DNA from: Prevotellamassilia timonensis
Lineage (GTDB): Bacteria > Bacteroidota > Bacteroidia > Bacteroidales > Bacteroidaceae
Assembly (NCBI RefSeq): GCF_900106785.1
Contig: NZ_LT629845.1
Location: 1,034,974-1,098,973 of the forward strand
Length of the DNA stretch: 64,000 nt
Direction: 5' to 3'
In this document: positions 9,888-16,969 of the stretch, piece after piece
How positions within the stretch are numbered: the first letter of the stretch is position 1
How the letters are laid out: each line of letters starts with the position of its first letter
Notes under the pieces: generated by a model
The model's input: only the letters and a program-made list of their open reading frames with translations
Told to the model about the DNA's origin: nothing
Databases searched by the model: none
Position numbers and translations under genes: made by a program

Positions 9888-10307
9888 ATGGAAGATTGGA
9901 AACAAAAATTAGCTGCACTCACAGGCAATCACACCACACAAATTGATGCCACACCAACACAGGCATCTCCCACACCCCCAAAACGCAAGCAACGTACAGG
10001 AGTTGTATATTCTACCAATCCGCAATATAGCTACAACGATGCACACGACTCAGAGCCCTCAACACTGCCCCCGCAACAACAAAAGTTGCGTATCAGCATG
10101 GAACGTGCTGGCCGCGGCGGAAAAACTGTAACCATTGTGCGGGGCTTTGTTGGTAATGAAGCCGATATGCTTGCACTCTGCAAACTATTGAAACAGCAAT
10201 GTGGCATAGGAGGCAGTGCAAAACAAGGCGACATCATATTACAAGGGGACCACCGCACGCAAGTGTGCGAAAAATTGAAAAGCCTTGGTTACTCGCAAAC
10301 AAAATAA
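9888..10307 (+). CDS. SUI1/eIF1-domain translation factor (YciH-like)
   Basis: A 139-residue protein. The N-terminal 65 residues are polar and probably disordered; the C-terminal part (about 68-139) is a SUI1 domain with the diagnostic GRGGKTVTIVRGF stretch and the CGIGGSAKQGDIILQGDHR segment. Family members resemble eukaryotic eIF1 and bacterial YciH, which affects start-site fidelity on the small ribosomal subunit; the role in Bacteroidota is not settled. It has its own promoter and is followed by a repeat-rich non-coding region, so it appears monocistronic. Confidence 0.88.
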   Translation: MEDWKQKLAALTGNHTTQIDATPTQASPTPPKRKQRTGVVYSTNPQYSYNDAHDSEPSTLPPQQQKLRISMERAGRGGKTVTIVRGFVGNEADMLALCKLLKQQCGIGGSAKQGDIILQGDHRTQVCEKLKSLGYSQTK

Positions 10308-10371
10308 GGCACGCCCCACCCCACAACAAGTCTAATTTGTCATGACTGGCATCTGCTAATAACTTTTTTAG

Positions 10372-10796
10372 TTTTGTCTGCACTCTGCACTTTTGCATCG
10401 AATGAATTGATAATCAACAGAGAAAAGCGTGCAGACGCCTCTACATTTTACATACACTGCCGTCAGCACTCGTTGCTGGCGGCAGTGCTTTTTACGCCAT
10501 AGGGAGAGCGTTTATCGGGTATAGGGGCGGCAGTGCTTTTTACGCCATAGGGAGAGCGTTTATCGGGTATAGGGAGGGCCGATTTTCTGTTGCTCCAACT
10601 ATTTTTTCGCTCTCGCTATGGCGCTTAACACTGCCAGTACACCGCATACTTCACCTGCACATGTATGACAGTGTAGATAGTGCAAACAAAAGTGCAACGT
10701 GCAGATGGTAGTGTATACACAAACCTGGTTTATATACACTACGTAACAATATGAATATCAACAAGATACAGACAAAAGTGCAGAGTGCAGACAAAA
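10372..10796. repeat. 425-bp non-coding element with 24-bp perfect terminal inverted repeats (copy 1)
   Basis: Positions 10372-10395 and 10773-10796 are exact inverted copies of each other (24 bp, containing GTCTGCACTCTGCACTTTTG). Inside the left end, TTGATAATCAACAG lies at 10407-10420 and GTGCAGAC at 10429-10436. The element at 32698-33066 has the same left-end order and nearly the same spacing, so this is a repeated, probably mobilisable or protein-binding element and not random sequence. It contains a 48-bp tandem repeat and no plausible ORF. No target duplication could be assigned by eye. Confidence 0.7.
10478..10573. repeat. Two exact tandem copies of a 48-bp unit, with an inverted degenerate third copy
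   Basis: Copy 1 is 10478-10525 and copy 2 is 10526-10573; each contains GGCAGTGCTTTTTACGCCAT and GGGAGAGCGTTTATCGGG. A degenerate inverted copy of the first half lies at 10608-10635, so the RNA could fold into a long hairpin. Just before it, 10455-10487 forms a 14-bp stem with one G-U pair followed by CTTTTTA, resembling an intrinsic terminator. Confidence 0.8.
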
Positions 10797-10852
10797 TTAC
10801 ATACACGGCCCCAGGCTTGTATGCACTTCTATTTTTAATCTATAGGAGTTTT

Positions 10853-10976
10853 TCAAACTTTGCGTGTAACATTGCACTTGTTAGTTGACTCTTTAGTAGA
10901 GTCAAATTGCTCCATTACCCGAAAACATTCCTCCCAAAGGAGTGAGTTTCTCAGATTTAATTTGTAACTTAGCCAT
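10853..10976 (-). pseudogene. IS1380 transposase N-terminal remnant, frameshifted
   Basis: The frame starting at 10976 encodes MAKLQIKSEKLTPLGGMFS and then stops at 10902. A second frame from 10915 continues with VMEQFDST, as expected for the intact IS1380 transposase (GGIFSIMEQFDS in family members as recalled), and stops at 10853. The frameshift plus the lost body make it non-functional. It lies 183 bases upstream of, and divergent from, the acyltransferase gene. Confidence 0.72.
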
Positions 10977-11099
10977 GTTTGTCGTCGGATTCTCTTGTTT
11001 ATTTTTGCAACACTAAGACAAGTGAATTCTTCGACAGGGCAAAATTCTGGGCCGCTCGGCTCTGCCGCCAGGCTTGTCCAAAAACTTTTTGTTGCTCAG
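10853..11099 (-). mobile_element. Truncated IS1380-type insertion sequence, left end only
   Basis: On the minus strand, sequence from about 11099 down to 10977 is a GC-rich non-coding leader, followed at 10976 by a start codon and the N-terminus of an IS1380 transposase (MAKLQIKSEKLTPLGG). The reading frame is broken and similarity stops near 10853. The remaining element (over 1 kb) is missing. This is recognised from the transposase N-terminus; the outer boundary is approximate. Confidence 0.7.
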
Positions 11100-11158
11100 G
11101 TACTTAAAAGGTTTAAGTTACAATAGTATTGCGGAATTAAGGTAAAAACTAAAAGAAA

Positions 11159-12289
11159 ATGAAAGAAAAAGTTTCTACTCAACGTATCGTGTTTCTCGAT
11201 CTGATTAAGGTGATTGCCATTTTTCTAATGGTGGCCAACCATTGTGTAGACAACGTAACACCTATGGAAAGAGCCGAACCTTGGTATAATCTGTGGGGCA
11301 GTGTGTACAACTCATTCACGCGTCCTGCAATACCGCTTTTCGTGATGGTGACAGGCATTCTTCTGCTACCCACCCGTATGGCAATGGGCGAGTTCTATAA
11401 AAAGAAGATATCCCGATTGGTGACACCATTCCTTGTGTGGTCTGTATTATACAATCTCTTTCCTTGGTTTACGGGAGTAATGGGATGTGAACCAAGTTCG
11501 ATTAATCTGTTTTTCAAATGGGCAGAACCTTCACAAACTTTTAGCGATGCATTAAAAAACATCTGCATGATTCCCTTTAATTTCTCAGCATTCGCTGTGC
11601 AGATGTGGTATGTCTATATGCTTATTGGCATCTATCTTTATCTGCCTATCTTTTCAGCCTGGGTGGAGAAGTCTGACAAGAAATCGCAACGTATTTTTCT
11701 TAGCATATGGATGGTTTCGCTCTTCGTTCCTTATCTCAGAAATTTTCTTACACAAAACTTATGGGGTGAATGTTCATGGAATGAATTCGGACTTTTCTAC
11801 TACTTTGCAGGGTTTAGTGGCTATCTGCTCTTGGGATATCATTTGGTGAATTACCCATTACAGTTCTCTAAAATGAAGAAATACTTGTTAGCACTCGTGG
11901 CTTTTGCTATTGGATATGGTGTAACGATGATTGGATTTAAGGAAACAACGGCAGTTCCGGGACAAAGCGAGGAGATGGTCGAACTGTTCTTCACGTTCTG
12001 CAGTCCAAATGTGGCTTTGATGACTTTTGCTATCTTCATAGTCTGTCAGAACGCAACTTTCAGCAATGCAAAGTTAAACGGTTTTCTGATCAAATTCTCC
12101 ATCTGTACATTCGGAATTTGGATGTGTCACTACTTTTTTGTAGGACCTATTTATCTGCTTGTGCGGTCGTTGGACGCTCCTGTATTGCTCAAGGTTTTTA
12201 TCGAGAATATATTGGTATTGCTCTTGTCATTCGTGTTCGTATTGATTGTACGTAGCACTGGTAAATGGGGAAAGATAATTATGGGGTAA
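11159..12289 (+). CDS. Acyltransferase-3 family membrane protein (OafA/YrhL-like)
   Basis: A 376-residue polytopic membrane protein starting with the family pattern VFLDLIKVIAIFLMVANHCV (about residues 11-30), where the histidine of the first helix is the conserved catalytic-type residue, followed by the FTRPAIPLFVMVTGILLL segment. About ten hydrophobic helices follow. Members O-acetylate or otherwise acylate surface polysaccharides or peptidoglycan; the substrate here is unknown. The gene is AT-richer than its neighbours and sits between an IS1380 remnant and an IS66-like remnant, so recent acquisition is likely. No TAnnTTTG box was seen close upstream. Confidence 0.86.
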   Translation: MKEKVSTQRIVFLDLIKVIAIFLMVANHCVDNVTPMERAEPWYNLWGSVYNSFTRPAIPLFVMVTGILLLPTRMAMGEFYKKKISRLVTPFLVWSVLYNLFPWFTGVMGCEPSSINLFFKWAEPSQTFSDALKNICMIPFNFSAFAVQMWYVYMLIGIYLYLPIFSAWVEKSDKKSQRIFLSIWMVSLFVPYLRNFLTQNLWGECSWNEFGLFYYFAGFSGYLLLGYHLVNYPLQFSKMKKYLLALVAFAIGYGVTMIGFKETTAVPGQSEEMVELFFTFCSPNVALMTFAIFIVCQNATFSNAKLNGFLIKFSICTFGIWMCHYFFVGPIYLLVRSLDAPVLLKVFIENILVLLLSFVFVLIVRSTGKWGKIIMG

Positions 12290-12387
12290 TGGGAATACGA
12301 CTCCACTCAGTGGAGGAGGCAGAGGTTTTTCAAGAGATACTAGATAGTAAGCATCCCATGCAGGCCGTATTGAATAGGCTCCAATAA
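12289..12387 (+). CDS. Small 32-residue ORF overlapping the acyltransferase stop
   Basis: The acyltransferase stop TAA shares a base with an ATG (TAATG at 12287-12291), which opens a 32-codon frame with an ordinary amphipathic sequence (SVEEAEVFQEILDSKHPMQA) ending at 12387. The sequence is protein-like and the overlap would permit translational coupling, but no family is recognised. It could instead be the tail of a decayed gene brought in with the island. Confidence 0.35.
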   Translation: MGIRLHSVEEAEVFQEILDSKHPMQAVLNRLQ

Positions 12388-12430
12388 AGTCCAAATTTTG
12401 CAGACAAAAAAATACTTATGTTTTGTCTGA

Positions 12431-12550
12431 ACGAAAATAACATCTACCATCTCGAATAATGAAAGTGGCAAAGACTTAGCTGTAATATCAGCACTTATCC
12501 AAACCTGTGAACTGTTGGGAATAAATCCCAAAGATTGGGATGCTTACGTA
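12431..12550 (+). pseudogene. IS66-like transposase C-terminal remnant
   Basis: A short open stretch after a TGA at 12428 encodes SGKDLAVISALIQTCELLGI followed by NPKDWDAYV. This resembles the C-terminal region of IS66 transposases, where a helix of the type xxIYSLIxTCKxNGVNPxxW precedes the end of the protein. The DDE core is absent and there is no start codon in a sensible place. Judged by pattern memory only. The rest of 12290-12620 holds the 32-codon ORF and a terminator. Confidence 0.45.
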
Positions 12551-12560
12551 ATACCCAAAA

Positions 12561-12596
12561 GGGACAAATACCAATTCAATGGTACTTGTCCCTTTT
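12561..12596. terminator. Intrinsic terminator downstream of glgB, possibly bidirectional
   Basis: GGGACAAATACCA pairs with TGGTACTTGTCCC across 12561-12592 (one mismatch), with TTTT on the plus side and AAAA at 12557-12560 giving U residues on the minus strand. It lies just past the glgB stop and separates glgB from the accessory island. Confidence 0.75.
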
Positions 12597-12620
12597 CTGT
12601 ATTTTATAGTAATATATGTA

Positions 12621-14723
12621 CTACTCGTTACTTTTCTTACTTTCTTTCTCTTCTTTTGGCTGCAAACGGAGCACAACTGCTGAACGCGCAGGTAGATAAA
12701 GTTTGAGCCAACCTTTGTGCTCGCGTGCAAGCAACGGATCAAAATTGGTAAAGTGGCAAACACTGTCGTCGGCAAGACCGTTGCCGCCAAAAGCATGAGC
12801 ATCAGTGTTGAGCACTACGTTATATGCTCCCTCTGGCACTCTGAAACCGTAGCCTTCATAAGAACGGTTGGGCGAGAAGTTGAACACGAACACGAGCGGA
12901 CCTCGCATATATGCCAACACTTGGTCGCCATCATCATGCCATACCTCCTGCACGGGGAACTTGCGTAAGTCTCTTACTGAGTTGCGCAACAGATGCACCA
13001 TTTGATTGTCGAAATCGCCAAGATAGTGGTAGCACAAATTGTGATTGTCTACAAGGTTCCACTGGCGACGCGCATACTTGTAACTCCAGCCATTGCCCTC
13101 GCGTGGGAAATCTATCCATTCGGGATGGCCGAACTCGTTGCCCATAAAGTTGAGATAGCCGCCATTGATTGTAGAGGCCGTTACGAGGCGTATCATTTTG
13201 TGCAATGCAATGCCACGGTGTACAGTTTCGTTCTCATCACCTTTTTGGAAATGCCAATACATATCGGCATCAATCAAACGGAATATCAGTGTCTTATCGC
13301 CTACAAGTGCCTGGTCGTGGCTTTCGCAATAAGAGATGGTTTTCTCGTCGGCACGGCGGTTGGTTAGTTCCCATAATATAGAAGATGGGTGCCAATCTTC
13401 ATCGCGACGTTCCTTTATGGTCTTTATCCAATAATCCGGTATATTCATTGCCATGCGGAAGTCAAAACCATAGCCTCCATCAGCAAAGGGGGCTGCAAGA
13501 CCTGGCATGCCACTCACTTCCTCAGCTATAGTAATGGCATGAGGATTGACCTGATGTATGAGTTGGTTGGCCAAAGTTAGATAGCAAATGGCATTGTCGT
13601 CTTGATGGCCGTTGAAATAATCGCCATATTGGCAAAAGCTCTCGCCAAGTCCGTGACTGTAATAGAGCATAGACGTGACGCCATCGAAGCGGAACCCATC
13701 GAAATGGAATTCGGTGAGCCAATACTTACAATTAGAGAGCAAGAAATGTATAACCTCGTTTTTGCCATAATCGAAGCAGAGACTATCCCATGCCGAATGC
13801 TCACGACGTGAACCAGGGTAGAAGAATTGGTTAGGGTCACCTGCGTAATTGCCCAAGCCCTCGACTTCGTTTTTCACAGCGTGGCTGTGCACGAGGTCCA
13901 TGATAACTGATATACCAGCTTGATGTGCGGCATCAATGAGTTGTTTGAGTTCATCGGGGGTACCAAATCGACTGCTGGGCGCAAAGAAAGAGCTAACGTG
14001 ATAGCCAAAACTGCCATAGTACGGATGCTCAGCTATGGCCATTATCTGTATGCAGTTATAGCCATCGGCTATTATGCGCGGCAACACATTGAGACGAAAC
14101 TCGTTGTAGGTGCCAACTTTTTCTGCATCTTGAGCCATGCCTATGTGGCACTCATAGATGAAGAGCGGACCACGCTTAGGACGGAATTCGGGATTTTTCC
14201 ACTCATAACCCTGCTTGGGATACCAAACTTGTGCGCTGAATATCTTAGTCTGTTCATCTTGCACCACGCGTCGTGCCCAAGCTGGCACACGCTCACCTTG
14301 TCCGCCAGACCAATGTACTGAGAGCTTGTAAAGATCAAGATGGTGCAATGCCTTTGCAGGGAGTTTTAATTGCCAATTATCTGTATTGGGTATGCGCGTA
14401 AAGGCGTATTCGGGGGATTCCTGCCAATTATTGAAGGTACCTACAAGGTAAATGGCTGTGGCATTAGGTGCCCACTCTCGCAATATCCATTGACGAGGAG
14501 TACGATGTAGGCCGAAATAGAGATGTCCATCGGCAAAATCGCTCAAAGAGCCTTTGCCGCCGGTGAGTTCTTCAATTTTGTGCAAAGCATGGTCGTGACG
14601 ACCTTGTATGGCGCCTTCAAAGGGGCGCAACCATTCATCGCTCTTGACTATTTTCAGCTGGCGCGGACGCGCGGTACGCTTAGCTGGCGCTTTTGCCTTC
14701 GCTGTCGATTTAGTTGTTCTCAT
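12621..14723 (-). CDS. glgB: 1,4-alpha-glucan branching enzyme
   Basis: A 700-residue GH13 enzyme that cuts alpha-1,4-glucan chains and rejoins them as alpha-1,6 branches during glycogen synthesis in the cytosol. A basic N-terminal extension precedes a CBM48 domain (about residues 65-170, WAPNATAIYLVGTFNNW). Catalytic residues visible are the nucleophile Asp347 in GFRFDGVTSM, the acid/base Glu401 in AEEVSGMP and the transition-state Asp of ESHDQAL. The motif style is that of the eukaryote-like GH13_8 enzymes common in Bacteroidota. No other glycogen genes are adjacent. The 206-base gap upstream holds an inverted-repeat element. Confidence 0.94.
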   Translation of the reverse strand: MRTTKSTAKAKAPAKRTARPRQLKIVKSDEWLRPFEGAIQGRHDHALHKIEELTGGKGSLSDFADGHLYFGLHRTPRQWILREWAPNATAIYLVGTFNNWQESPEYAFTRIPNTDNWQLKLPAKALHHLDLYKLSVHWSGGQGERVPAWARRVVQDEQTKIFSAQVWYPKQGYEWKNPEFRPKRGPLFIYECHIGMAQDAEKVGTYNEFRLNVLPRIIADGYNCIQIMAIAEHPYYGSFGYHVSSFFAPSSRFGTPDELKQLIDAAHQAGISVIMDLVHSHAVKNEVEGLGNYAGDPNQFFYPGSRREHSAWDSLCFDYGKNEVIHFLLSNCKYWLTEFHFDGFRFDGVTSMLYYSHGLGESFCQYGDYFNGHQDDNAICYLTLANQLIHQVNPHAITIAEEVSGMPGLAAPFADGGYGFDFRMAMNIPDYWIKTIKERRDEDWHPSSILWELTNRRADEKTISYCESHDQALVGDKTLIFRLIDADMYWHFQKGDENETVHRGIALHKMIRLVTASTINGGYLNFMGNEFGHPEWIDFPREGNGWSYKYARRQWNLVDNHNLCYHYLGDFDNQMVHLLRNSVRDLRKFPVQEVWHDDGDQVLAYMRGPLVFVFNFSPNRSYEGYGFRVPEGAYNVVLNTDAHAFGGNGLADDSVCHFTNFDPLLAREHKGWLKLYLPARSAVVLRLQPKEEKESKKSNE

Positions 14724-14806
14724 GATAATTGAATTTTTATAACGGGTTAACTGGTTGACTGGTTAATGAACTGGGGAGTTAGATTGACCTATCGCCGCCA
14801 CTTCGT

Positions 14807-14922
14807 AAGTAGGTGTTCAAAATGTGGAAGTGCGTTGTCGGTAAACAGATGTGCCCGAGGACGTACTAACTACGTGAAGTTGACACTTGCCGAGTGTATA
14901 AAATCATTCCGAACACCTACTT
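14807..14922. repeat. 116-bp inverted-repeat (MITE-like) element, copy 1
   Basis: AAGTAGGTGTTC at 14807-14818 is perfectly inverted as GAACACCTACTT at 14911-14922. The right 36 bases, including TGCCGAGTGTATAAAATCATT, are clearly related to the element at 45478-45540. It lies between the MORN gene stop and the glgB start and could carry glgB regulatory signals. No ORF inside. Confidence 0.6.
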
Positions 14923-14929
14923 GCTATAT

Positions 14930-16045
14930 TTATTGCACAACTCTGCCGTTTGAATATTCACCTTGTTTGGTCATATTGCCATTAGCATCATACTCCTTGT
15001 ATTTACCATGCTTTTGTCCTTCACGATAAGTACAGTCTATGCGTGTGCCGTCTGCGCGAATCTCGACAGAGCGACCATCACGCTTGCCGTCGCGGAAAGT
15101 GCCTTTGAAACGACCTCCTGCCGCAAAGCGCAATGTGCCCTCGCCGTCCATGCGGTTATTTTTCCACTCTCCATTGTACTCATCACCATTTTTCCATTTA
15201 TATACACCATGACCACTCATCATGTTGTTTTTCCACTGTCCGGTGTATGAAGCTACACCTTTCCACTGGAATGTTCCTTGCCCACTTTGTTCACCATTGA
15301 GGAAAGTGCCCACATAGGAATCACCATTTGCGAAACGAAAAGTTCCCTCACCTGTGCGCTCACCCATTACATACTGTCCTTCGTAGGTATCACCATTGCG
15401 GAATTTGTAAATGCCACGCCCATCTTGCATGTCATTTTTCCAATCGCCATTGTAGTAATCACCGTCAGCATAGATGTAAGTGCCACGACCATTGCGTTGA
15501 TTGGCAGCCCAACTACCTTCGTACTTTGAGCCATCATTCCAATCGAAGATGCCCTTACCGTCCTTTTGGTCGTCCACCCAATCGCCTTTATAGTAGGCTC
15601 CACTCTGGTATGTATAAGTGCCGCGGCCGTTGCGTTTATCACCTTTCCACTGGCCTTCGTAACGATCACCATTGTAATAGTACATGGTGCCAACGCCCTC
15701 TTTCTGGTTACGATACCATGTGCCAACATAACGGTTGTTGTTGACAGCATAGAATGTACCCTTACCGTTTTTCTCGTTTTTTGTCCAATTGCCCTCGTAG
15801 CGTGAGCCATCTGCAGCTGTAAATGTACCCTCACCCTGGCGCAGTCCTTTGACAAAGGTGCCCTCGTAAGTATCGCCATTTTCGTACTGGACGCGACCCT
15901 TTCCACCAGGCTTGCCTCCTATAAGTTCGCCTGTGTATATGCCGCCGTCCTTGAGCGTACACGACCCTACTACTATTTTTTGGGCTTGTATTGGCCCACA
16001 CATCAAAAGTGCCATCATGGCACATACATATATATGTCGTTGCAT
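14930..16045 (-). CDS. Secreted MORN-repeat protein
   Basis: A 371-residue protein with a cleavable signal peptide (MQRHIYVCAMMALLMCGPIQ, cleavage near AQ at 21-22) followed by thirteen clear 23-residue MORN repeats of the form YxGxWxxxxxxGxGxxxxxxGD and one degenerate repeat near the C-terminus. MORN repeats form elongated beta-hairpin sheets; a specific role cannot be assigned. In Bacteroidota such proteins are exported to periplasm or surface. It ends up 9 bases downstream of kdsB on the same strand, so it is probably in that transcript, which hints at an envelope context (inference). Confidence 0.88.
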   Translation of the reverse strand: MQRHIYVCAMMALLMCGPIQAQKIVVGSCTLKDGGIYTGELIGGKPGGKGRVQYENGDTYEGTFVKGLRQGEGTFTAADGSRYEGNWTKNEKNGKGTFYAVNNNRYVGTWYRNQKEGVGTMYYYNGDRYEGQWKGDKRNGRGTYTYQSGAYYKGDWVDDQKDGKGIFDWNDGSKYEGSWAANQRNGRGTYIYADGDYYNGDWKNDMQDGRGIYKFRNGDTYEGQYVMGERTGEGTFRFANGDSYVGTFLNGEQSGQGTFQWKGVASYTGQWKNNMMSGHGVYKWKNGDEYNGEWKNNRMDGEGTLRFAAGGRFKGTFRDGKRDGRSVEIRADGTRIDCTYREGQKHGKYKEYDANGNMTKQGEYSNGRVVQ

Positions 16046-16054
16046 GGTTTTCTG

Positions 16055-16807
16055 TTATTTTTGAGTTTTCAAAAAGGCTTCGGCCCGTTCAAGGTCTTGT
16101 GGCGTATCAATACCAATTGTTTCGACATCTGTTGTGCCGACTTTAATTCGCAAACCTGCTTGCAACCAACGCAACTGCTCTAACGACTCGCACTGCTCTA
16201 AAATTCCCTGCGGCATGTGCGTGATGTGCTCGAGCACGTCAGCTCGGTAGGCATAAAGGCCAATATGCTTGAGATAAGTGTGCGCTGAAGGCCATGAAGC
16301 TCGGTCTATACCTCGAAGATAAGGTATGACGCTACGCGAGAAATAAAGGGCATAGCCATCATTGCTTACTACCACCTTTGGGCTATTGGGATTTTCAATC
16401 TGTTCGATTGTTGCGTCGGGGCCAAAGGGCTTGACCAAAGTGGCTATCTGTGTCGAGGGGTCATCAAAACAAGCCGCTACAGCCTTGAGTTGTGAGGGAG
16501 CTATAAAGGGCTCGTCGCCTTGTACATTAACCACGATATCGGCGTCTCCCCCCATTTTGCAGAAAGCCTCATAACAACGGTCAGTACCACTGCGATGAGT
16601 GGTGGAGGTCATGACGGCCACACCACCAAAATGTTTGACGACAGCCTCAATGCGAGCATCATCTATTGCAACGCATAAATTGGGAAATACTTGTGCCACG
16701 CGCTCATACACGCGCTGTATGATTGGTTTTCCACCCAACATAGCCAGTGGTTTGGCGGGGAAACGCGTTGAAGCGTACCGGGCGGGTATTATTGCCATGA
16801 ATTTCAT
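16055..16807 (-). CDS. kdsB: 3-deoxy-manno-octulosonate cytidylyltransferase (CMP-Kdo synthetase)
   Basis: A 250-residue nucleotidyltransferase starting MKFMAIIPARYASTRFPAKP, which includes the nucleotide-binding ARYxSTRFPxKP motif, followed by VNVQGDEPFI (about residues 93-102) and HIGLYAYRAD. KdsB activates Kdo with CTP for lipopolysaccharide inner-core synthesis in the cytosol. Length is standard (about 250). It lies between the bifunctional PBP gene and the MORN gene on the same strand. Confidence 0.96.
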   Translation of the reverse strand: MKFMAIIPARYASTRFPAKPLAMLGGKPIIQRVYERVAQVFPNLCVAIDDARIEAVVKHFGGVAVMTSTTHRSGTDRCYEAFCKMGGDADIVVNVQGDEPFIAPSQLKAVAACFDDPSTQIATLVKPFGPDATIEQIENPNSPKVVVSNDGYALYFSRSVIPYLRGIDRASWPSAHTYLKHIGLYAYRADVLEHITHMPQGILEQCESLEQLRWLQAGLRIKVGTTDVETIGIDTPQDLERAEAFLKTQK

Positions 16808-16969
16808 GATGCAGAATATATTATTTGTTGCGTTAGTGAATGGAGTTGGTCGGTGGATATGCGTATAGTCATCAACCCTTTTATCGTCTCATTCCGTCAA
16901 CGGGTTATTCTATATTTGTAAAAGACACATAGGGCAGTCCTTACATATTTATAAGGGATATTCCTCTAA

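Noticed and set aside
10478..10573. Possible CRISPR array
   Set aside because: The two 48-bp copies are directly adjacent without spacers, and no cas gene is in the window.
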